Assembly: GCA_001799635.1 (NCBI GenBank)
Contig: MGTV01000037.1
Coordinates: 62,001-126,000 of the forward strand
Reading direction: 5' to 3'
Length of the DNA: 64,000 nt
Origin: Elusimicrobia bacterium GWA2_62_23
Lineage (GTDB): Bacteria > Elusimicrobiota > Elusimicrobia > Elusimicrobiales > UBA9959
Part shown: positions 29,301 to 36,888 of the stretch, piece after piece
How the letters are laid out: each line of letters begins with the position of its first letter
How positions within the stretch are numbered: position 1 is the first letter of the stretch
Notes under the pieces: generated by a model
Database searches by the model: none
Seen by the model: only the letters and a program-made list of their open reading frames with translations
Told to the model about the DNA's origin: nothing
Translations under genes and position numbers: made by a program

Positions 29301-32300
29301 CAGGCGTCGCCGCTCACGCCGGGACTGGCGCCGCCGAGGGTGGCGGTGACGTTATAACCTGTCGCCAGCGTCGCGCCGTTTGCGTCGTCTATATGCCAGC
29401 GCACGGCCAGCCTGTCGCCGTTGGAGAGAGCTGTGGACGCCGGAGTTTTACCCCAGTTCTGCAATTGCAACAGGGAACTGGAAACCTCATTGCGGGCCAG
29501 GACCACTGAGGAGATGACGGACTGTATGGCCCCGGAACTATCGGCGCGCAGCAGTTCGGCCGTGATGGTGGCGTTGGCCCGGAAGCTGCTCTCCCTCGCC
29601 CAGAGGTTAAAGATGACGTTGCCGGCGATAGTGAGATCGTCGAGCGGCGGAGAATACCAGGTCACTGCGCTGCCGCCGGCCGCCTCGGTGAACTGGGTCG
29701 TGACCAGGGGCGGGGTAGTGGGACCGGCGAAGGTGTTTTTGGTATAGGTGACCACCGCGGAACCGGCGGCCCGGGTCAGGTACCTGGAATTGACCGCGTC
29801 CACCGGGGTGACAGAATCCTGGAAATACAGCTTGGTGGCGGCGGCGTACAGCGTGACGGTGGACTGCGCCGCCGTGTAAGCTGTGATCACGCCGTCGTTA
29901 TTGCGGGCCGCCACGCGGCAGTAATAGGTGGTCTGCGTAGCCAGCCCGGAGAGAAGCAGGTTCAACTCTTCCGTCTCGCCGGTGAGCACGTCCGCGCCGG
30001 AAGGGTTCAGCGGATCGGCCGCGGTGGAGGCCGCCACCAGGTAGACGGTGTCCGGGTAGACATTGTTTCCCGCCGTCCAGTTGAGGCGTATGGAACCGTA
30101 AGTGACGTCGCTGAAACCGGAGAAGACCGGCGCCGCGGCCAGCGTGGAGGTGGAAGCCGCCGCCGAATAGTCCCAGGCGGCGCCGTTGTTGTTGAGCCCG
30201 GCCGCGCGGAAATAATAGCGAGTGTTGCCGGACAGACCGGAGGTGGAGAGCGAGAGGTTGTAAGTGTCCGAGGAGGTGACCGCTGCCCCGTCGGGCGAGG
30301 CCGGGTCCGGCGCGGTAGAGACCAGCACCCGGTAGCGCAGGCCGCCGGGCAGGGAGCCGGCGGTCCAGCCGAAGGTTATGGCGCCGCTGCCCATACCCGA
30401 GAAACCGGAGAAGACCGGCGCGCCCGAGAGCAGCGTGGAGGTGCCTTGCGGCGCGCTGTAGGCGGAAGCCACCCCGTCATGGTTCACGGCGGCCACCCTG
30501 AAATAGTAGGTGGTGTTGGCGGAGAGCCCCGCGGAGGAGGCGCCGAGCTCATAAACATCGGAATATGTGACCGCGGCCCCGCCCGGGACCAGCGGGTTGG
30601 GGGCGGTGGAAACGGCCACCCGGTACCCGGACCCGGCCGGGTTGCCGTTGGCCGTCCAGCCGAAAGTGAGGTTCTCCGGGGTGAGACCGGAGAAGCCGGC
30701 CGCCAGCGGCGCATTAGCCAGCGTTGAGGTGGACTGCAGCGCCGAATAAGAAGTGAGCACCCCGTTATTATTCACGCCGGCTACGCGGAAATAATGGACG
30801 GTGTTGGCCGCCAGGCCCGCGGTAGCCAGGAACAGGTCGTAGGTGTCGTAAACGCCGGCGCCCGGCGCGTCGCGCGGGTCGCCGCCGGCCGCGGCTATCA
30901 CGCGGTAGCGGGTCCCGTCCGGATTACCGTTCCCCACCCAGTTAAACTTCATGCCGCCTTCGGTCACCTCGCTGAAACCGGCCGAGACCGGGTCGAAGGC
31001 CAGCAGCGTGGAAGTGCCGGCAGCGGCCGTGTAGGCTGTGAGCGCACCGGCCACCCCTACTCCGGCCACCCGGAAGTAGTAGGTTGTATTAACGCTGAGC
31101 CCGGCCGAGGTGAGGAACAGCTCGTAGGTGTCGGTAACGGTGGCCGCGGCGCCGGCCGGGGCGTTAGGGTCAGGCGCGGTGGAGACGGCCACCCGGTACA
31201 GCGTTCCGTCGGGGTTGCCGCCGTCCGTCCAGTTAAAGCGCAGGCTGTCGGCGGCCACACTGGTGAAACCGGAGAAGACCGGAGCCCCCGTCAGCGTGGT
31301 AGCCGTGCTCTGGGCCGAGATATAAGCCGAGACGGCCCCAACGGAGTTCACCGCCGCGGCCCTGAAGTAGTAGAAAGTATCCGTGGTCAGCCCGGCGGTG
31401 GTCAGGAACAGGTTATAGGTGTCGGCGACGGTGACGGCCGCGCCGGCCGGAGAGAGCGGGTCCGGCGCCGTTGAGACCGCCACACGGTACAGCGTGCCGG
31501 GGGCGTTGCCGTTGGCCGTCCAATCCAGACGCGCCGAAGCGGAACCCACCTCGCTGAAACCGGAGAAAGCCGGCGCCGCGGCCAGGGTCACCGCGTCGGC
31601 CGGTTCGGTGTAGTCGGTTTCCAGCCCGCCCTTGCCCAGCGCCCCCACGCGGGTAAAATAACGGGTGTCAGAGTTCAGCCCGGGGAAGTCGTGATAGAGG
31701 CCCGTCACTTCGGCCGAGAAGACCGGGTCCCCTTCCGGGTTGAGCGGGTCCGGCGACTCCGACAGCAGCACGCGGTAGACGGCGTCGGCGGCGTTGCCGT
31801 TGGCCGTCCAATTGACGCGCAGCCCGGCGGCGCCTATATCCGTGAAAGCGGAGAACAGCGGCATATTGGGCAGCGTGGCCGAACCTATGGCGGCGGTATA
31901 GGCCGTGGCCAGGCCGTCCTTGTTGAGGCCAGCCACCCTGTAATAGTAGGTGGTATCAGCCGCCAGCCCTGAGGCGTACAGCGACAGGTTATATGTGTCG
32001 GAGGATACCGCCACCGCTCCGCCCGGCGCCAGCGGGTCCGGCGCGGTGGACACCAGCACCCGGTACATGGTGCCGCCAGGGTTGCCGCCGCCGCTCCAGC
32101 CGAAGAGCATGGAATCGGTGGAAAGCCCCGACAGGGCCGGGACCGACGGCGCGAACTGCAGGCGCGTGGCCGCGCCCGGGTAAGCGTACCAGCCGCCGGC
32201 CACGTTGGCCGCGCCGGCGCGCACAAAGAGATAGTAGACCGTGTCAGGCGCCAGCGCCGGGTTGAGGACGGCCGCGCTCACGGTGCCGTTGCCCACGGTC

Positions 32301-33955
32301 TGGCTGGAGGCATAGACGGAGACAGGGGGGTTGGCCGGGGAAAGCGAAGCGGCCAGCACATACCCCGTGGCCCCGCTCACCAGCGACCAGGAAGCCGTAA
32401 CCGAGGTGACGAAGACGCCGGTAACCGAGCCGGAGGCCGGGGAACCTAGCTCGCCCAGGCTCAGGGTCTTCTCGGTGACGGCGGCGGCATAGGCCGTCGC
32501 TACGCCATTGTGGTTCACGGCCGCGGCGCGGAAATAATAATCGGTATACGGGTCCAGGCCGGCGGTACTAAGATAGAGGGAGTAGGTTTCGTGGTTAGTG
32601 ACCGTCGCGCCGGCGGGCGAGAGCGGGTTAGTCGCGGTGGAGACCGCCACCCGGTACAGCGTACCGTCGGAGTTGCCGGCAGCGTCCCAGTTAAGCTGGA
32701 GGACGTCCTCAGTGACTCCGGTGAAGTAGAAGCCGGACGGCTGCAGCGCCAGCGTGGCGGTGGAGGCCGCGGCGCTATAGGCCGTGTACTGGCCGCCCAG
32801 GCCCGCCGCGGCGGCCCTGAAATAATAGGTGGTATTGCCCGCAAGCCCCGCCGTGGCGAGCGAGAGGGCGTAGGTAGAGGAGGAGGTGACTACCGCGCCG
32901 TCTGGCGCGGCCGGGTCCGGCGCGGTGGAGACCAGCACCTGGTACAGGGTGCCGGCCGGGTTGCCGTTCTGGCCCCAGCTGAAAACCATGGACGCCGCGT
33001 CCACTGCGGAGAAACCGGCCGGGGCCGGGATCCTGGCCAGGGTAGCCGCGCCTTGCGGCGGGAAATAATAACTCACGGTATTGCCGACGGCGGCCAGCGC
33101 GGCCACGCGGAAATAGTAGGTGGTATTGGCGGCAAGGCCGGCGGTGCTCAGCGAGGCGTTATAGGTGTCGGAAGAGGACACCGCGGCGCCCGCCGGGGCC
33201 ATGGGGTCCGGCGCGGTGGAGACCAGCACCCGGTAACGGGAACCCGGCGCGTTGCCGGAAGCGGTCCAGGAAATATCCACAGCACTTTCCGTTATCCCGG
33301 AAAATGCCGTAAAAGACGGCGAGTACAAACGCGCCTGCGCCGTAGTACCGTTGGAGAGATAGCCCCAGCCGTCCCAGGCCGCCCGCGCCTTTATGGCGAA
33401 ATAATAGGTGCCCCCGCCCACAAGTCCGGAGAGAACGAGCTGCTCCTGCTGGCCGAAAGCTGACGGCGAAGGTACCGTGATAAAGTCGGTTGCGGAGCGC
33501 GCCAGCAGGAACTGCGCTTCGCCGATGGCCGGTGAACCTTCCGGGTAGGTGGAATAACGCAGCTCGTAGGCGGCCGCGGTGCCGGTGGAGCCGTCCGCTT
33601 TGGGGGCGGTCCAGGCCAGCGCCAGGCCGCCGTCGGAAGTCCCGCCGGAGGCGGCCAGGTTCAGAATGGTCTCCGGCCAGGCGGCCAGGTTGCCGAAGCC
33701 GGGCTGCAGCGTATAATTGTCGGAAGTGTAGGCCGCCGTCCCGGCTTCCCCCAGCACCGTCAGGCTGTTATGGCTGGCGGAAGCGGCCGAGGAACCGCCG
33801 GCGTCCACCGCGGCCGGGTGCAGGTCCTGGGTGGGCCCGGAGAAAGAGCCGGCCGCGGCGTGAGCGGGGAATAAAAGGGCAAGGCAGAGCCAGGCAGGCA
33901 GAATGCCGGCCGGCAGGCCGCGGCGCGCGGCGCTAAGCCCTGACCTTATGTTCAT
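20315..33955 (-). CDS. Giant (4546 aa) secreted multi-FN3 protein with lamin-tail-like domains and a C-terminal PQQ-like propeller
   Basis: Single uninterrupted ORF; signal peptide; about 27 FN3-like modules; LNEIYASGAVGEDWVEFYN and LNEIAYGAADRQFIELYN lamin-tail starts; C-terminal FGCDDGYIYAFDADTGARRAGWP. Confidence 0.88.
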   Translation of the reverse strand: MNIRSGLSAARRGLPAGILPAWLCLALLFPAHAAAGSFSGPTQDLHPAAVDAGGSSAASASHNSLTVLGEAGTAAYTSDNYTLQPGFGNLAAWPETILNLAASGGTSDGGLALAWTAPKADGSTGTAAAYELRYSTYPEGSPAIGEAQFLLARSATDFITVPSPSAFGQQEQLVLSGLVGGGTYYFAIKARAAWDGWGYLSNGTTAQARLYSPSFTAFSGITESAVDISWTASGNAPGSRYRVLVSTAPDPMAPAGAAVSSSDTYNASLSTAGLAANTTYYFRVAALAAVGNTVSYYFPPQGAATLARIPAPAGFSAVDAASMVFSWGQNGNPAGTLYQVLVSTAPDPAAPDGAVVTSSSTYALSLATAGLAGNTTYYFRAAAAGLGGQYTAYSAAASTATLALQPSGFYFTGVTEDVLQLNWDAAGNSDGTLYRVAVSTATNPLSPAGATVTNHETYSLYLSTAGLDPYTDYYFRAAAVNHNGVATAYAAAVTEKTLSLGELGSPASGSVTGVFVTSVTASWSLVSGATGYVLAASLSPANPPVSVYASSQTVGNGTVSAAVLNPALAPDTVYYLFVRAGAANVAGGWYAYPGAATRLQFAPSVPALSGLSTDSMLFGWSGGGNPGGTMYRVLVSTAPDPLAPGGAVAVSSDTYNLSLYASGLAADTTYYYRVAGLNKDGLATAYTAAIGSATLPNMPLFSAFTDIGAAGLRVNWTANGNAADAVYRVLLSESPDPLNPEGDPVFSAEVTGLYHDFPGLNSDTRYFTRVGALGKGGLETDYTEPADAVTLAAAPAFSGFSEVGSASARLDWTANGNAPGTLYRVAVSTAPDPLSPAGAAVTVADTYNLFLTTAGLTTDTFYYFRAAAVNSVGAVSAYISAQSTATTLTGAPVFSGFTSVAADSLRFNWTDGGNPDGTLYRVAVSTAPDPNAPAGAAATVTDTYELFLTSAGLSVNTTYYFRVAGVGVAGALTAYTAAAGTSTLLAFDPVSAGFSEVTEGGMKFNWVGNGNPDGTRYRVIAAAGGDPRDAPGAGVYDTYDLFLATAGLAANTVHYFRVAGVNNNGVLTSYSALQSTSTLANAPLAAGFSGLTPENLTFGWTANGNPAGSGYRVAVSTAPNPLVPGGAAVTYSDVYELGASSAGLSANTTYYFRVAAVNHDGVASAYSAPQGTSTLLSGAPVFSGFSGMGSGAITFGWTAGSLPGGLRYRVLVSTAPDPASPDGAAVTSSDTYNLSLSTSGLSGNTRYYFRAAGLNNNGAAWDYSAAASTSTLAAAPVFSGFSDVTYGSIRLNWTAGNNVYPDTVYLVAASTAADPLNPSGADVLTGETEELNLLLSGLATQTTYYCRVAARNNDGVITAYTAAQSTVTLYAAATKLYFQDSVTPVDAVNSRYLTRAAGSAVVTYTKNTFAGPTTPPLVTTQFTEAAGGSAVTWYSPPLDDLTIAGNVIFNLWARESSFRANATITAELLRADSSGAIQSVISSVVLARNEVSSSLLQLQNWGKTPASTALSNGDRLAVRWHIDDANGATLATGYNVTATLGGASPGVSGDAWVQLAEPLAPARPALGALSGVTAAAASGSWSLVEGATGYTLAASVSSLNPPADIYVSSTVHNTAGATLNTPALAPDTLYYLFVRTNGPDASSSWEAYPATYTLLAYPPAGAAITGVETDSATFSWSANGNAYPGTMFRVLVSTAPDPANPGVAAVSAHDTYSLSLSSAGLAPDTTYYFRAAGLGKGGALTAYTAPMGVATLLPYVPQPAAFTEVSAASLKFNWTSGGNPAGTHYRVLASTAADPAAPAGAVVTSSDTYNTWLSSAVLAANTTYYFRVAGLNKGGVPTAYAAASGMATNAAPPAFSGFSGVIASEAGFNWTSGGNPAGTLYRVYASLAPDPLDPQGLFTTYSDAYSGPAVFTGLDADTTYYFRAAAIGHNGSASAYTAAVATATPLAYPPLAAGFAAVEAGALTFDWTAGGNADPGTRYRVLVSTAIDPGAPAGAAVTSSDTYNTYLSSSGLAANTTHYFRVAGVGKSGVLTAYTAAAGTSTLLGYAPAAGGFSGVSTGSMVFSWTSGGNPPGTRYRVLASTAADPLAPTGAAVTSSDTYSSSLNLASLPANTTHYFRVAGLNNNGVPTAYSTAAGTSTLAAQPAGLYITGEATHALQLNWYADGNRDGTLYRVLVSTAPDPQVPGGAAVTSHYVYDLFLTTAGLESNKTHYFKAAAVNNNGIYTAYAALSGVTLAIGQLGTPAEGAVTGVFVSSIAASWSLVGGATGYTLAASLAPDNPPTAIYASSVTVGNGAAAAAVFSPALAADTVYYLFVRANGDEVSGPWFQYPAAATLLAKAPVYLSFADVDYNSARFNWSANGNADPGTRYRVLVSTAYNPLVPAGAVVSSSDTYNTWLSSAGLDANTAYYFRVAGVNKDGVLTAYTISRSTTTPARAPAAAGFTGVGPYAAAFNWSAEGNPFPRTRYSVAVSTAPDPLAPGGAAATLSETYDLFFSSSGLNPDATYYFRVAAVGNNGITTAYTTAAGTATLLAYPPVAAGFTYIGPSSATFNWSANGNAAGTLYRVYSSTAQDPLNPGGAVAVSSDTYNLYLSSAGLYANTTYYFTVAGRNRNGVSTAYTAAAGTATLANLPLTAVSTFSAVTNAGFTAAWEQNGNPVGTLYEVQVSSAQDFNPGVLYQVSAATAPEYGASYAFTDLVFSTTYYFRARAVNRNGLYTAYAGLGAVKTAGLQAPVAAPITQVSANSITAGWSLVAQATGYTLAASVNPGSEPAPVYASSSTAGLSALLSPLALNSTYYLFVRADGAGEASGWAVYPATATLANPPVSAASTFSAVGFDGFAVNWGANSNPLGSVSYQVEVSTAYDFNAGVTDRVSFSTAPAEGPAATFSGLNTDAYYYFRVRTAYHNGNFSEWVNLGVKKTLALPIVHAAGDGVILYGKAGTAMPQFRHYSAASNSFGATGDLEMGGNGSLFVIRTNPLTTKQEAVAGYVKDGTLHVLCTDGTNWTEEWTQAVGGNEATRRFDIAYETNSGDVMVLYSRNVSASGELGYRTKPGGAACGAANWTSETQLTAARTTGIVQWVKLASDRRATYDTLAALWADANSDLSAAVWTGSAWENEPAAALETNLERVTVSQDVEDFDLEFESLSGDLMAVWANAAGADGTNGVRYAVATWTGGSPLHTWGAVTTPPTFLDDATNLDLAANPASDAMIFASIGNAGSDLQIGYWSGAAWTNTANVDTTAQVPLAGTRLVSAVWLSSGAATRWAVAYNDAAATNIGWYYGTTGAPSAGADASPAPLFANPQKHYQLHQDPVNRDRAILAVSDNNSDLIVKRLVMTSVPAFTWSDAAGGAALETSLSSVTVGGHSFFFWPAPPETTYVQSAYKFFANADSTDVGTALAAQDTPGVILSSGAAFRLRPLLHIDQVDLAAGAESFKLQFAGRGDGTCAAPSGGNPAVYTDVGAATVIAFNNNTPADGAALTANAADPQHGAHVTVAQAYAESSPAATLALTARNRDAMWDFALKDNGMAAGTSYCFKLVRADGTDLNAYDIYPEAMLQPAVYLNEIYASGAVGEDWVEFYNNSASTVSLIGWKLDYVENTLDLGGTPITVWTAQASDVVNAYSTFTLTGLATDLVGGQSYHLKLMNNTGAIVDQAQWPVLGAGQSLARVTDGDPSFFWIDPSPTPGYGNSVSTDALKLNEIAYGAADRQFIELYNASPVSTRTLAGYALRNSVSSANGLAFKFTRKIYPLDYAVIDFSALSDDGYTFAGVFGPGGLAAAGDFLALENSTGSVVDWAVWQSGTAYTLYNYRAEQVSAGNFAPGGAAYSIARGPAEGADTGSDSADFSASAYATPVSRNNNAGTAAANTLVYPVNTSAPQFLAKTFPVTLDLGDSSGGAGNNILFQRTGGSADPESPHLYRLEDIGLDPASTAQQSAQQTGLTFYDQDGAPLVSSAVYRVTFNTDTGAASAPRIELGTVTYYAGVHGVSVSSSAPAWMNDASRAGVLKLQVANNNPAGFNPVQLATVAFSLYDSGLAPLTQQQARDLFEAVLLVADSASGLPGIYEPGIDASTLAYVPMNSILVDGNGLSTMTVGGGWLSAAAVPAASTGTFFIVLESTADASDRSPNVFRAGFSPVRATVLDGPGALAQEFAPAAAANTEAVTLISPARPPAGTAWPYVLPAAAATESPVSYYTNEGDTAVSSAVYVASADGYLRAIKKDGTFKWSYATSPLSPIRTSPNAVVEGTDVVIYFANDNGDVYKVRDDETAAGLVWKRSVGAPVRSNVMCTDLLCTGPNIYFGVNDNTVRCLAKADGLPCSGWTFSAAVTAGVSGTISIDDRDTIKTGWIGLEDGKVVALQTADGASPTSFITGGAIKSSPYLDARDASPNNVIYFTSTDGKLYARVSSNLSALPSGWIDDYPASGAAPIYTSPSVSFSGAKYIFFGDDAGRLHKVDTTGASAPGWPLQAGGAIRSGPIWVPAGVGSGVAQNYIYFGCDDGYIYAFDADTGARRAGWPVATGGPVRADPVVDLDDRTIKVGSTDGKTYTLYIGP
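25200..33660 (-). repeat. Tandem FN3-encoding repeat array (about 280-300 bp per unit, roughly 27 units by eye, interrupted near 29290-29850)
   Basis: Recurring ...FNWTANGNPAGTLYRVLVSTAPDPLAPAGAAVTSSDTYNLSLSTAGLAANTTYYFRVAGVNNNGV.TAYTAA.GTSTL in the translation. Confidence 0.85.
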
Positions 33956-33982
33956 AGAGACTTTAAAGCTCCGTTCCGCTCC

Positions 33983-35170
33983 TTATATACCGCCAGCCTT
34001 CTGCGCTATCACATAACTGCCTTTCTGCACGGTCAGGCTGCCGCTGGTATTGGGCGCCCATTGCAGCGTCACATTGCCGGCGGTGCTGGCCGTTATCCAG
34101 CCCTGAAGATAAACATTAAAAGGGATGGCGCTGCCGCTTATCACGGTATTGGTCATAGCCGTGGGAGCGGCGTCGCAGTCGGTGGCGTCGTCCTGCAGGA
34201 AAGCCGTGCCGGCCGGCTCCGAGCCGGACTGCAGCACCCGGCAGGTCCAGCCTATCGCGCCCAGTATGGCTGCCTTCCAGTCGGGCGTGGCGCTGTTATT
34301 ATTGTTGACCAGCAGCCGGAACTCGAATACCCAGGTCTCGCCGGCCGCCACGGCGAAGGAGAGATCGTCGTCGTTCTGCAGGGTAGTGCCACTGGGCACG
34401 TTCTCGTCCGCCTCTTTTATTACGAATTTCATGGTGGTGGCCGGCGCCCAGGAGGCGTCGCCGCGCAGGAACTGCGTGGCGGAGCCCGATGCTTTGGGGG
34501 TAAAACCGTGGCGCAGGGTGGAAACGTTGCCGGTGACCGTGTCGGAGAGGGACAGAACGTTCTCATAGGCGGAGGCTACGGCCAGCGAGGACACTATAAC
34601 ATTGGCTCCCAGCGTGCCGGTAACGGCCAGCTTGCTGATAGCTATGGCCGCGGCGGGGTTTATATCGGCGTTGCCTATTATACCGTCCACTATCTGGTTT
34701 TCATTGTTTATAGCCCCCACCGCCACCGAGGAGATCCGGAGCAGGGTCGAGCCGTCATTGTCCGTAATGGCGTCGGCTACCGAGGACTTGAAGCTGTAAG
34801 GCCCGGCGGTCAGGCGCTCACGCGGGCTCAGGGTTTCGCCGGCCACGGCTATCTCCAGGTAGCGCGCGTCCGAGGCGAAGACGGCGCCGTCTATTGCGGC
34901 CACCGCGCCAAGCTGCACGGCGAACACGCCGTTAGTCACGGTGACGGTCTGGTTCTCCGTCCACAGGCAGGGGTTGCCCACGGCGCAGGGCGCCGAGCAG
35001 GTGGCGGCCAGCGAGTTACAGATCTTGAAACTCATCAGGTAATCGCCGTTCCTGGGCAGTTTAGTGGAGTCCAGCAGCCGGCCCTGGAAATTCACCAGGC
35101 CCGGCACCGCGGCTTGCGCCGCGCCCCACCACAGGAGCGCGGTCATAATGGCGAGAGTGATCTTCTTCAT
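33983..35170 (-). CDS. Secreted protein with N-terminal 'VNFQGRL' domain, tail-fibre-like
   Basis: 395 aa; signal peptide MKKITLAIMTALLWWGAAQA; AVPGLVNFQGRLLDSTKLPRNGDYLMSFKIC; central STLRHGFTPKASGSATQFLRGDASW. Confidence 0.65.
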   Translation of the reverse strand: MKKITLAIMTALLWWGAAQAAVPGLVNFQGRLLDSTKLPRNGDYLMSFKICNSLAATCSAPCAVGNPCLWTENQTVTVTNGVFAVQLGAVAAIDGAVFASDARYLEIAVAGETLSPRERLTAGPYSFKSSVADAITDNDGSTLLRISSVAVGAINNENQIVDGIIGNADINPAAAIAISKLAVTGTLGANVIVSSLAVASAYENVLSLSDTVTGNVSTLRHGFTPKASGSATQFLRGDASWAPATTMKFVIKEADENVPSGTTLQNDDDLSFAVAAGETWVFEFRLLVNNNNSATPDWKAAILGAIGWTCRVLQSGSEPAGTAFLQDDATDCDAAPTAMTNTVISGSAIPFNVYLQGWITASTAGNVTLQWAPNTSGSLTVQKGSYVIAQKAGGI

Positions 35171-35229
35171 ACCTATTCCCCTTTATCCTTGAACCTTCAT
35201 AGCATCCGGAGCCGAAATTACCCGCGGCC

Positions 35230-35676
35230 TTATTCTTCGGCCGCTCCCGTCAACGGCGATTCGCCCTTGGCTTTCCGCGCCCGCTCTTCTTTCTGCCTGT
35301 CCTCTTCGCGCATCATTTCTATGATGTCCTGCACGGTGAGGCCCACCAGCCAGTTGTTCACCTCTTCGCGCAGTTTCTTGTAAAGCCGGCCCGGGATCTC
35401 CTCGCGCTCCGGCGCCGGGGCGCCATTGAAAGTAAAAGCCTCCATCAGCGCCCACACGCTGATATCGTCCAGGTCCTTGCGCAGGCGATAACCCTTTCCT
35501 TTCAGGGACTCTACGAAACCGGCGTGCACCAGCGCCTGCAGCACCTTGTTGCAGTAGGGCGCCGGCAGGCCCTGGAACCTGGCTATATCCGCCACCTGGT
35601 TCCAACTGCCGCCATTATTGGCCCCCAGGTACTGCAGGCAGGCCAGGCCGTAGGCTAAAGTGCGGTTCATTCTCAT
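35230..35676 (-). CDS. Rrf2-family transcriptional regulator
   Basis: 148 aa; MNRTLAYGLACLQYLGAN...VADIARFQGLPAPYCNKVLQALVHAGFVESLKGKGYRLRKDLDDISVWALMEAF. Confidence 0.82.
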   Translation of the reverse strand: MRMNRTLAYGLACLQYLGANNGGSWNQVADIARFQGLPAPYCNKVLQALVHAGFVESLKGKGYRLRKDLDDISVWALMEAFTFNGAPAPEREEIPGRLYKKLREEVNNWLVGLTVQDIIEMMREEDRQKEERARKAKGESPLTGAAEE

Positions 35677-35758
35677 ACATAGTCGCCTGAAAGATCCGCT
35701 CCGACTTTTTTATCCAGTGACCAACAGCCATCGGACACTTTCTATCCGATGGCCGGGC

Positions 35759-35792
35759 AAAAAATAAACGGCGACCAGCGGCTTGCCGTTTA
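35759..35792 (-). terminator. Terminator-like hairpin plus U-tract, in the Rrf2 leader downstream of the radical SAM gene
   Basis: Minus strand taaacggc-(12 nt)-gccgtttattttttg; perfect 8-bp arms followed by T6. Confidence 0.55.
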
Positions 35793-35801
35793 GATATCAA
35801 T

Positions 35802-35829
35802 AGTATAGCAGGCCTAATACCGTAGTCAA
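35802..35829 (-). promoter_or_regulatory. Sigma-70-like promoter for the Rrf2-led operon
   Basis: Minus strand TTGACT - 16 nt - TATACT. Confidence 0.6.
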
Positions 35830-35850
35830 GGGGTATTTTTTTGACTTAAG

Positions 35851-36888
35851 TTACAGGCCTGTAATTCTTCCCGGCCGGCGCGCCCGGGCCAGGTCACAGG
35901 CCGGGGTATTAGGGGCAAAAACATCCCCCTCCTCCACCAGGCTGACCCCCGGGCACCTGCTGCACCAGGCGGCGTCCGGGCAGCCGGCGCAGCCTTTTAA
36001 GTCTTTTTCGCCGGCCCGGCGCCATTTTTTAAGCCACCTCGAGCTTTTCCAGATGGCGGAGAAGGGACTGCGGGCCGGGTTGCCGAGTTTTACCGGCAGT
36101 TGCAGACAGGGGTAAAGTGCCCCGTCCGGGCCCAGCGCACACACATTGCGCCCCGCCCCGCAGAGGAGATCCATGGCCGGGGACGGTTCGGGCGGCGCCG
36201 CCTGGTCACGCCCGCCAAGCAGCTTTACGGCCAGTTTCATGTCCTTTTGCCCCAGGCGCAGCGGCAGCGCCGACTTGTCCCCGTCATTGGCGGCCGTAAT
36301 GACCGGGTCGAAAGCTATGCCGAATCCCTCGCGCCTGGCCAGGGCCCGAAGAAAAGCGGCCTGGGAGATGTTCGCCCGCGTTAAAGGCACTTTGATTTTC
36401 ACTTTTACCCCGGCCCGCTTCAACAGCCGCGCGGCCGCGAGACTCCCGCCATATGATCCCTTCAGCCCTGTCATCCCGTCGTGGCCCGCCGGCCGGCCGT
36501 AAAAACTTATTTCAAAAGCGGAGACCCCGGCTTTTTTCAGCGCCAGCGCCCGCCGCCGGTCCAGGCCGATGCCCGTGGAAAATATCCGCACGTCGAAATT
36601 ACGGTTTTTGGCAAAGGCGCAGAGCTCTTCCAGGTCAGGGCGCAGCAGCGGCTCGCCGCCGGTGAAGACCAGGTACAGGGCGCCGGCCGCGGCCAGTTGC
36701 GACAGCACCTTTTTCCACTGGGCCGAGGTCAATTCGTGCCCGGGCCTGGCGCGGCCGCGGGTCTCCGGCAGATAGCAATGCGCGCAGGCCAGCGGGCAGC
36801 GGCGCGTCAGCTCCACGGTAACGGAAACCGGGATATTTCGTTCGAGAGTGAGGAGGTTGAGCCTGGCAGAGGGCGAGGGTTCAGACAT
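35851..36888 (-). CDS. Radical SAM/SPASM peptide-maturase-like protein
   Basis: 345 aa; ELTRRCPLACAHCYLPETRGR (CxxxCxxC), YLVFTGGEPLLRPDLEEL; C-terminal CGAGRNVCALGPDGALYPCLQL...GCAGCPDAAWCSRCPG...PACD SPASM-like cysteines. Confidence 0.9.
   Translation of the reverse strand: MSEPSPSARLNLLTLERNIPVSVTVELTRRCPLACAHCYLPETRGRARPGHELTSAQWKKVLSQLAAAGALYLVFTGGEPLLRPDLEELCAFAKNRNFDVRIFSTGIGLDRRRALALKKAGVSAFEISFYGRPAGHDGMTGLKGSYGGSLAAARLLKRAGVKVKIKVPLTRANISQAAFLRALARREGFGIAFDPVITAANDGDKSALPLRLGQKDMKLAVKLLGGRDQAAPPEPSPAMDLLCGAGRNVCALGPDGALYPCLQLPVKLGNPARSPFSAIWKSSRWLKKWRRAGEKDLKGCAGCPDAAWCSRCPGVSLVEEGDVFAPNTPACDLARARRPGRITGL

Noticed and set aside
25200-33660. Possible CRISPR-like or satellite DNA array
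   Set aside because: The periodicity is about 280-300 bp, coding, and translates to FN3 modules; no short identical repeats with spacers
35677-35800. Known riboswitch (c-di-GMP-I, fluoride, preQ1) in the Rrf2 leader
   Set aside because: Hairpins are present but the conserved core sequences of these classes were not found; kept only as an unassigned structured leader
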